A stretch of DNA of 10,373 nucleotides from contig DBZJ01000143.1 of NCBI GenBank assembly GCA_002311635.1, positions 1-10,373 on the forward strand, read 5' to 3'. The translations under genes were made by a program, and so were the position numbers. Shown piece after piece: positions 6,680 to 10,373 of this stretch; position 1 is the first letter of the stretch; every line of letters starts with the position of its first letter. The DNA comes from Syntrophaceae bacterium UBA1163. Lineage in GTDB: Bacteria; Desulfobacterota; BSN033; UBA1163. Under the pieces are notes generated by a model that did not search any database, had not been told where the DNA came from, and was given only the letters and a program-made list of their open reading frames with translations.

Positions 6680-6925
6680 TTAGGATCTGCTGCCTATTGG
6701 TGTTTTAGATCTTTTATCGTTCCCATCGAAATAGGGTCTCTCAACATCATAACGAAAATGATAGGCCTGCCCTGCAAACCTCTTCAGAATCTCCTCCATC
6801 TCTTTAATGAAAAGATCAACTTGGTCATCCTCAACGTGAACCCCAAGATATTTGATATTGATCTTCGCCATTTTGAGAGCCGATTGCTTAGCAGCAAATA
6901 ACGTGCCATCCATTTTAAAAATCAT
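6680..6925 (-). CDS. Hypothetical protein, 81 aa
   Basis: I do not recognise this protein. It converges on ilvD with the stop codons almost touching. The middle reads like real protein (AKINIKYLGVHVEDDQVDLF, then an acidic-basic helix KEMEEILKRFAG), while the C-terminus is basic and polar. The start is uncertain. The ATG at 6925 is 13 bases past AGGGA, whereas an ATG at 6932 is ideally spaced (6 bases) but out of frame and stops after five codons (MNYDF). An internal in-frame ATG before AKINIKYLG has no ribosome binding site. A promoter-like pair (TTGTAA / CATAAT, 18-base spacer) lies at 6979-7008. A start-region frameshift is possible, so the true N-terminus may differ. Confidence 0.45.
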   Translation of the reverse strand: MIFKMDGTLFAAKQSALKMAKINIKYLGVHVEDDQVDLFIKEMEEILKRFAGQAYHFRYDVERPYFDGNDKRSKTPIGSRS

Positions 6926-7233
6926 AATTCATTTAAATTCCCTGATTTGAGGAAATCGTAGAAATTTTTTTCAAGGAGATTATGACAAATTTACGTTTCT
7001 CTTTACAAAAGTGACCACGAAACTTCAGGCTGCGCAAAAAAAATGGCCAGGGTGTTGCCTTCTAATGGCGAGTGGACTCTAGTAGATTTTTCTCATTAAT
7101 CCACAATCGATGTTGAATCCTTGTGGAAATAGACTATCTTTCCCTTGAAAGACGCTGCCGACATCATTTTGCCCAAGAAATAGGCACACGGAAGCCCTGA
7201 ATTGGATTGGTAAATCCAAATATTTCTTAGAGA
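6926..7233. other. Intergenic stretch with a candidate promoter and small hairpins
   Basis: No complete gene was seen. On the minus strand, TTGTAA (7008-7003) and CATAAT (6984-6979), 18 bases apart, could serve the gene ending at 6680. On the plus strand, AAGGAGATT precedes an ATG at 6982 that opens only ten codons (MTNLRFSLQK, stop 7012-7014). A perfect hairpin TTGGATT-GGTA-AATCCAA (7202-7219) lies just past the GntR-type gene's stop, and TCCACAA/TTGTGGA arms span 7100-7127. The frame of the GntR-type gene stays open past its TGA down to 7096. Confidence 0.4.
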
Positions 7234-7503
7234 TCAAACGACGAATGACCCCATCTTGTCCTTAGAAACTAAGAGCCCGTCCTTTTTTAATTCGGAAATT
7301 ACTTTGTGGGCAGCCCATCTACTAATACCAAACTCATGGACAACTCCGTCATACGATAACTTTTGCCCTTTCTTTAGCTTGCCGGAGAGTATCCCATTCC
7401 TCAGTCGACCATACACCTTGTCTGGAAACTGAAATCGGGTTAGCTTTTGTGGGAAGATCTCATTAAGGATTTCGTTTGGTATTCCACTTTTGGATTTTCT
7501 CAT
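7234..7503 (-). CDS. GntR-type winged-helix DNA-binding protein, single domain (89 aa)
   Basis: Residues 28-89 match the GntR-family N-terminal winged helix. VYGRLRNGILSGKLKKGQKL begins the domain, a helix-turn-helix VVHEFGISRWAAHKVISEL (54-72) follows, and the wing is KKDGLLVSKDKMGSFVV. GntR regulators normally carry a C-terminal ligand-binding domain after this point; here the protein ends exactly at the domain edge. Either it is a stand-alone DNA-binding protein or it has been truncated: the reading frame continues for 45 more codons after the TGA. The start ATG at 7503 has AAAGGG 8 bases upstream. It follows the four-cysteine gene by 88 bp on the same strand, so the two may share a transcript. 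Its target is unknown. Confidence 0.78.
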   Translation of the reverse strand: MRKSKSGIPNEILNEIFPQKLTRFQFPDKVYGRLRNGILSGKLKKGQKLSYDGVVHEFGISRWAAHKVISELKKDGLLVSKDKMGSFVV

Positions 7504-7591
7504 TTCTTATGCCCTTTCCGTGCTTTCGTCTGCTCGTCTCCCGACCCGCCCATCCTGCCGTCGCCTTTCCAAATGGCACTTCAATCTCAGT

Positions 7592-7765
7592 CTATTTGAT
7601 TTCTTTCCTGCATCCTTCACAAAAGTATACACTTTCTCCACGGTCCTCGCCTGTAATAGCTCGTTCAATCTTTTTCATAATGCCACTGTTTTTATTAATA
7701 CACTCCACACAATAAATCTCTCCATCTTCGGTGTAATAACCGACTGCCTCTTCTTTTTCGGTCAT
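7592..7765 (-). CDS. Small four-cysteine (zinc-ribbon-like) protein, 57 aa
   Basis: The start is the ATG at 7765, with GGGG seven bases upstream (AAAGGGGAAAGGCT); a TTG at 7786 is a weaker alternative. The product MTEKEEAVGYYTEDGEIYCV has C19-VE-C22 and, at the end, FC49-EG-C52 followed by RKEIK. Two CxxC pairs about 27 residues apart suggest one bound zinc in a ribbon or knuckle, with an acidic N-terminus. I do not recognise a named family. Between the cysteine pairs lies a charged helix, KKIERAITGEDRGES. It is on the same strand as, and upstream of, the GntR-type gene, so a regulatory or nucleic-acid-binding adaptor role is possible, though unproven. Confidence 0.65.
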   Translation of the reverse strand: MTEKEEAVGYYTEDGEIYCVECINKNSGIMKKIERAITGEDRGESVYFCEGCRKEIK

Positions 7766-7911
7766 AGCCTTTCCCCTTTCATTCAATTTTCTTTCTTTTC
7801 TCCCGTCATCTCTTGACCAACTATTTCAACGAACGCCCCAAAGCTCCTGCTTGCCGAATAGCACCTTTTCCGAAAGCAACTTGGTCAAGTCTTCTTGTTA
7901 AACCATGCAAG

Positions 7912-7962
7912 GGTATGAGGAGTTCTTCGAAGGAAACTGATAACTCCTCAGGAAATACCAAA
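7912..7962. repeat. Stem-loop over the lipoprotein stop codon
   Basis: The perfect 9-bp arms TGAGGAGTT (7916-7924) and AACTCCTCA (7942-7950) are separated by 17 bases, with outer GGTA/TACC pairing across an internal bulge. On the minus strand the lipoprotein's TGA stop forms the base of the first arm. There is no T-run, so it may stabilise the mRNA 3' end instead of terminating transcription. Confidence 0.5.
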
Positions 7963-8358
7963 GACACGAGAAAATACCGGATTGGTCCGCTGCTTCTTAC
8001 CGCCACGCATATAATCCGCATAACATTCCAATCTTTGTGGACCGGAGTCAGGGACGGAAAAGTCCACGGTGAAACTCCCGGGCGACCCATACGTTACATC
8101 CCTTATCTTGTAGTAGTACGGCCCTTCACCTGCACAGTAGCAAACCACTCTATTGATCTCCGGCTTACCGTTAGCCTCGAAACTGATTTCAACGCTATAA
8201 GAGAGGGCTAGTCTCAGATTCCCATTTTCAGGAACGGATATCTTTAATAATCTTATTTCGTCCTCCCCCAGAGGTTCCGTGGGTACGGTGGCACACGAAG
8301 AAACGCCTAACAAAAGGACTACACTCATAAACACTCCTGCTAAGACACGCTTCATCAT
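7948..8358 (-). CDS. Lipoprotein of unknown function, 136 aa
   Basis: AAGGAGG stands six bases before the ATG at 8358; a GTG directly upstream and a second ATG are alternatives. The N-terminus MMKRVLAGVFMSVVLLLGVS plus S-C is a clear type II signal with a V-S-S-C lipobox, so C22 should be lipidated and the protein anchored to the outer or inner membrane. The mature part is mostly beta strand: NLRLALSYSVEISFEANG, then CYCAGEGPYYYKIRDVTYGS, then an F-x-V-x-F strand, LECYADYMRGG and TNPVFSRV. This resembles an Ig-like beta-sandwich repeat I recall from other secreted bacterial proteins of unknown role. Three cysteines lie in the mature domain. It sits downstream of the secreted glycosidase-family gene on the same strand, which suggests a shared envelope function. 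Confidence 0.8.
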   Translation of the reverse strand: MMKRVLAGVFMSVVLLLGVSSCATVPTEPLGEDEIRLLKISVPENGNLRLALSYSVEISFEANGKPEINRVVCYCAGEGPYYYKIRDVTYGSPGSFTVDFSVPDSGPQRLECYADYMRGGKKQRTNPVFSRVFGIS

Positions 8359-8507
8359 CACAAACCTCCTTCCTATATTCTGTCTCTTTCTTTTTCCTCT
8401 TCTTCTCTTGATTTACCAGCCTTACAATCTCCGAAAACGCCTCCTTGGTAAGAGTTTTTTCCCTGGACCCGTGTGACATGAAAAGGTTTAATCCTATATC
8501 GAGGTCT

Positions 8508-9356
8508 CTAATTAATCGATCTTTTCGGTCTCTTTGCTATCCCGATGACGTTCGGAATCGGCCGGGCAGCGGGTACGCGATCACTTACATCGAGGCTTAT
8601 GGGCCGACCAATTCTCTCGAACTCAACGTCATTGGCTGAAAAATATAGGTTGGCTTGCTGCCCTCCCTCCAAATACATTGCGTTATAAATCGAAATAGGA
8701 AGCGATAACAACACATACGCAAAGTCGTACCCTGAATAAGGGGACTCCGTAAAAATCAGCAATGCGTTCCCACCTTTGTCTATCCCGAAAACAGCCATGC
8801 TCCATATCTTATCCTGTTTGGTCCAGACATTCTCCTGCCGGCAACTGATCATCCTTATATTCTGGACAAGCGTTTGATACTTGGACCTTAACCTTTCGAA
8901 ATCTTGGCACTTCAGATCGATAATCTGAATCTCCGGGAGAACGGATTCGACCGGATTAAACGCCAAAACGGCTTTATAAGCGGCGCTCAGTTTTGGATTG
9001 TTAATATGACCGAAGTTTTTCATGTAGCCAACGTTTCTTATCCCATCCTCTTGATACATTCCCGCATTAATGGCAGAGAGGAGATTGTGCTTTTGACACC
9101 ATTCCTTTGCGGTCATCTTTATTTTACCGTGCTCCGAAGCACAAAAAAGCTTGAACGAATAAACCCTCGGGTCAGCCTTCACAATCGTGATCTTTGAATC
9201 GTTGACCTTTGATTTCTCCCGGGGCGTAAACTCTCCAATATATAATCCCCGGTCCACTTCTCTCCATGGATCATCTTTGGATTGCGCCCCATGGGAAGAT
9301 AGGGCTGTACCGGTGACTGCGGCGAGAATGACAAGTAAAACAGTTATTCGTCTCAT
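8508..9356 (-). CDS. Exported phosphodiester glycosidase family protein (NAGPA/DUF2233-like)
   Basis: I start at the ATG at 9356 (282 residues), preceded by AAAGGAG. The open frame extends upstream, but that part encodes repeat DNA and not a signal. Residues 1-24 are a signal peptide (MRRITVLLVILAAVTGTALS, cut near SHGA), so the product is periplasmic or secreted. The core fits the NAGPA fold: a beta start DRGLYIGEF, ITIVKADP, then LLSAINAGMY (93-101), a strand AVLAFNP, the segment WSMAVFGIDKGGNALLIFTE, and YLEGGQQANLYF (228-239), which replaces the usual LDGGGS loop. The family cleaves N-acetylglucosamine-phosphodiester linkages or modifies surface glycans; the substrate here is unknown. The lipoprotein gene follows after about 150 bp. 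Confidence 0.75.
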   Translation of the reverse strand: MRRITVLLVILAAVTGTALSSHGAQSKDDPWREVDRGLYIGEFTPREKSKVNDSKITIVKADPRVYSFKLFCASEHGKIKMTAKEWCQKHNLLSAINAGMYQEDGIRNVGYMKNFGHINNPKLSAAYKAVLAFNPVESVLPEIQIIDLKCQDFERLRSKYQTLVQNIRMISCRQENVWTKQDKIWSMAVFGIDKGGNALLIFTESPYSGYDFAYVLLSLPISIYNAMYLEGGQQANLYFSANDVEFERIGRPISLDVSDRVPAARPIPNVIGIAKRPKRSIN

Positions 9357-9390
9357 GAACTCCTTTCCCATCCAGACATTGCAAAAGCAG

Positions 9391-9404
9391 GGTCCGGCCG
9401 GACC
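9391..9404. repeat. Perfect 14-bp palindrome
   Basis: GGTCCGGCCGGACC is fully self-complementary. It lies 35 bp upstream of the glycosidase-family start and opens the larger palindrome cluster that runs to 9518. Confidence 0.7.
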
Positions 9405-9407
9405 GCG

Positions 9408-9518
9408 CCCCGTCCCGCCAAGAGCGGGGATAGGCGGGGTTAAGGGGCACAATATGAATGGTATTACAATACCGGGAAGCCCCGCTGTACCTGTCCCGTC
9501 TTGACGGGATAAGCGGGG
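9408..9518. repeat. Two look-alike double hairpins flanking a 14-bp dyad
   Basis: Hairpin A (9408-9439) has outer arms CCCCG/CGGGG and inner arms CCCGC/GCGGG. Hairpin B (9480-9518) has outer arms CCCCGCT/AGCGGGG and inner arms TCCCGTC/GACGGGA with a two-base loop. The two share sequence (TCCCG..., CGGGGATA or CGGGATA, then GCGGGG) and architecture. Between them is a perfect dyad GGTATT-AC-AATACC (9460-9473). They look like copies of one mobile or dispersed intergenic palindrome. Confidence 0.65.
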
Positions 9519-9704
9519 AGCTTCAATATATCCTAAGCCACGCGGCCACGTCATCGGTGGTGAGGCGGACGGCGAATGCTTTGGGACCGACAAGAGTGTA
9601 TTAGATTTGGAGTACGGTGTCAATGAGCGAGGGTGAACGCGTTACCCCGTGAGAACAACGCTTGGACGAAAGGAAAAAGCCGGAGTATCCTGCCTTATGA
9701 GGCC
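9519..9704. other. Intergenic stretch beyond the palindromes
   Basis: No gene was called. A minus-strand frame from 9600 to 9523 reads VGPKAFAVRLTTDDVAAW before a stop. It is coding-like but has no start, so it may be an old gene end or part of the repeat element. A direct duplication of CCTTATGAGG (9693-9702 and 9703-9712) overlaps the end of the next gene. Confidence 0.35.
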
Positions 9705-9971
9705 TTATGAGGAAGCCATTTCGTTGTGATAAAAATGGAGGTAAATCCCAAAGAGATCGTCTACCAATTTTTCGGTTCTCTCTCTAATCTCATTCCAGCT
9801 TGATAAAAAGGACTGTAGGGATTCATTGAGCTTGGTTAGGTTTTCATCGTTCCTCTTTGCCCTTTCTAACGATTTTCTCTCCCTCTCACGACATTCTTGG
9901 ATGAGATCTTTCAAATTTTCTCTTTCTTCTTCAGTCCACTCTGAGACAAGTTGGTCCACTGTCTTCATCAT
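9705..9971 (-). CDS. Charged coiled-coil protein, 88 aa
   Basis: I start at the ATG at 9971; the next codon is also ATG and a TTG precedes it, while the upstream AGG is weak. The sequence opens MMKTVDQLVSEWTEEERENL and continues with repeated Glu/Arg/Lys heptads (KDLIQECRERERKSLERAKR) to about residue 75. That predicts a nearly continuous helix and coiled coil, followed by an aromatic-rich end (GIYLHFYHNEMASS). There is no signal peptide or membrane segment, so it should be cytoplasmic. I do not recognise a family. The 10-bp tandem duplication at 9693-9712 covers its stop codon and the last two codons before it. It faces away from the small plus-strand ORF at 10093. Confidence 0.68.
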   Translation of the reverse strand: MMKTVDQLVSEWTEEERENLKDLIQECRERERKSLERAKRNDENLTKLNESLQSFLSSWNEIRERTEKLVDDLFGIYLHFYHNEMASS

Positions 9972-9995
9972 CAAACCTGTAACATATCAGCCTGC

Positions 9996-10112
9996 TTGCG
10001 AAAGGCAAAGGATATCGAAGCAAAATATATACCGGCAGCATGAACAGACCTCAAGAATGATGAAATAGCTCACGTCTTCGAGGAGTTAGGCAATGATGAG
10101 AAAGCCCTCTAA
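9996..10112 (+). pseudogene. Coding-like remnant interrupted by TGA
   Basis: In one plus-strand frame the sequence reads AKDIEAKYIPAA, then a TGA at 10041-10043, then TDLKNDEIAHVFEELGNDEK, A, L and a TAA at 10110. The text on both sides of the TGA is convincingly protein-like. There is no good start, so I read it as a gene fragment with a nonsense mutation. Its family is unknown. The end overlaps the 10093 ORF in another frame. Confidence 0.3.
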
Positions 10113-10227
10113 AAGCGAAGGCCCCAAAAAAGAGGGAAAGGATTTACCTTTTTTGGAAAAATGTCTTCCCTTTATGAAGAAATGGGATGGGTTGGATCCG
10201 CAGGTTATCACACGGCCGATAAAGTAA
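10093..10227 (+). CDS. Small basic ORF, 44 aa, uncertain
   Basis: The ATG at 10093 (a second ATG follows) has GAGGAG seven bases upstream, and the ORF ends just before a terminator hairpin. The product MMRKPSKSEGPKKEGKDLPF has a lysine-rich N-terminus followed by LEKCLPFMKKWDGLDP. No family is recognised. The good ribosome binding site and the terminator favour a real gene. Its short length, and the fact that a remnant frame overlaps its start, argue against it. Confidence 0.35.
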   Translation: MMRKPSKSEGPKKEGKDLPFLEKCLPFMKKWDGLDPQVITRPIK

Positions 10228-10273
10228 AAGGGGCTGCGGGTCATTCATTCGACCCGTAACCCCTTCGCTTTTT
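10228..10273. terminator. Bidirectional terminator between the small ORF and tRNA-Cys
   Basis: The arms GGGG (10230-10233) plus CGGGTC (10237-10242) pair with GACCCG (10251-10256) plus CCCC (10260-10263) around an 8-base loop. TTTTT follows on the plus strand (10269-10273). The minus strand reads TTTTACTTT after the stem, so it can end transcripts of both converging units. Confidence 0.75.
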
Positions 10274-10275
10274 CC

Positions 10276-10350
10276 TGGAGGCGGCAACCGGATTTGAACC
10301 GGTGGATAACGGTTTTGCAGACCGTCGCCTTACCACTTGGCTATGCCGCC
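10276..10350 (-). tRNA. tRNA-Cys (anticodon GCA)
   Basis: The gene is 75 nucleotides including an encoded CCA (10278-10276). The acceptor arms are GGCGGCA and TGCCGCC. The discriminator base is U, as expected for cysteine tRNA. The anticodon arm ACGGT-CTGCAAA-ACCGT gives anticodon GCA. The T arm carries GGTTCAAATCC. A shared terminator lies just downstream. The promoter lies beyond the right edge of the window. Confidence 0.97.
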
Positions 10351-10373
10351 TTTGGAGCGGGAAACGGGATTTG

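Noticed and set aside
7202..7219. Perfect hairpin after the GntR-type gene as a terminator or selenocysteine element
   Set aside because: No T-run follows, so it is not a standard terminator, and the loop lacks the expected guanine for a bacterial SECIS.
7821..8090. 89-codon minus-strand ORF overlapping the lipoprotein gene end
   Set aside because: It is mostly a shadow of the lipoprotein gene and has no start signal. Only the last 40 codons lie outside and no family is recognised.
8228..8479. 83-codon minus-strand ORF overlapping the lipoprotein gene
   Set aside because: Its second half lies out of frame over the lipoprotein signal region and it lacks a good ribosome binding site. The first 40 codons (EAFSEIVRLVNQEKKRKKK) look protein-like, so a decayed gene start is possible.
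9357..9623. Upstream extension of the glycosidase-family protein
   Set aside because: The extension translates the palindrome cluster (Pro/Gly-rich), while a signal peptide and AAAGGAG mark the start at 9356.
1..10373. CRISPR array or intact mobile element
   Set aside because: No regularly spaced repeats with unique spacers, no complete transposase or integrase and no IS-type terminal repeats were seen on either strand.

Overview
This window comes from a Gram-negative bacterium. The evidence is strong AGGAGG-type ribosome binding sites, sigma70-like promoters, a lipobox lipoprotein and several exported proteins. The style of the intergenic GC-rich palindromes and small exported genes is compatible with a Desulfobacterota-like (deltaproteobacterial) genome. 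The sequence alone does not settle the phylum, so this placement is only an inference.

Layout. Positions 1-4200 are AT-rich accessory DNA. A partial two-helix membrane protein gene lies downstream of a DUF3800 gene on the minus strand. A divergent exported protein of YajG-like type follows. Then come a second, different DUF3800 gene and a HEPN (ApeA-like) gene, both on the minus strand. Two direct copies of a roughly 54-bp repeat, about 2.38 kb apart, bracket this second DUF3800-HEPN pair. A coding-like remnant separates the pair from a tRNA-Leu(UAA) gene, which has its own promoter and terminator. The arrangement resembles a small cassette or worn genomic island parked at the 3' side of a tRNA gene.

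The middle (4720-6680) is core genome of higher GC. It holds ilvD (dihydroxy-acid dehydratase, valine/isoleucine/leucine pathway), preceded by a GC-rich stretch of small hairpins.

The right part (6680-10373) is mostly minus-strand small genes: an unknown 81-residue protein, a lone GntR-type DNA-binding domain, a small four-cysteine protein, a lipoprotein, a secreted phosphodiester-glycosidase-family (NAGPA/DUF2233) protein and a charged coiled-coil protein. A second palindrome cluster lies upstream of the glycosidase gene. The window ends with a 44-codon plus-strand ORF, a bidirectional terminator hairpin and tRNA-Cys(GCA).

How they may work together. The HEPN protein is a predicted RNase and the DUF3800 proteins are nuclease-like candidates. 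Their pairing between direct repeats beside a tRNA gene is the best candidate for an undescribed defence-type module here. The rest is housekeeping or poorly characterised envelope and regulatory functions.
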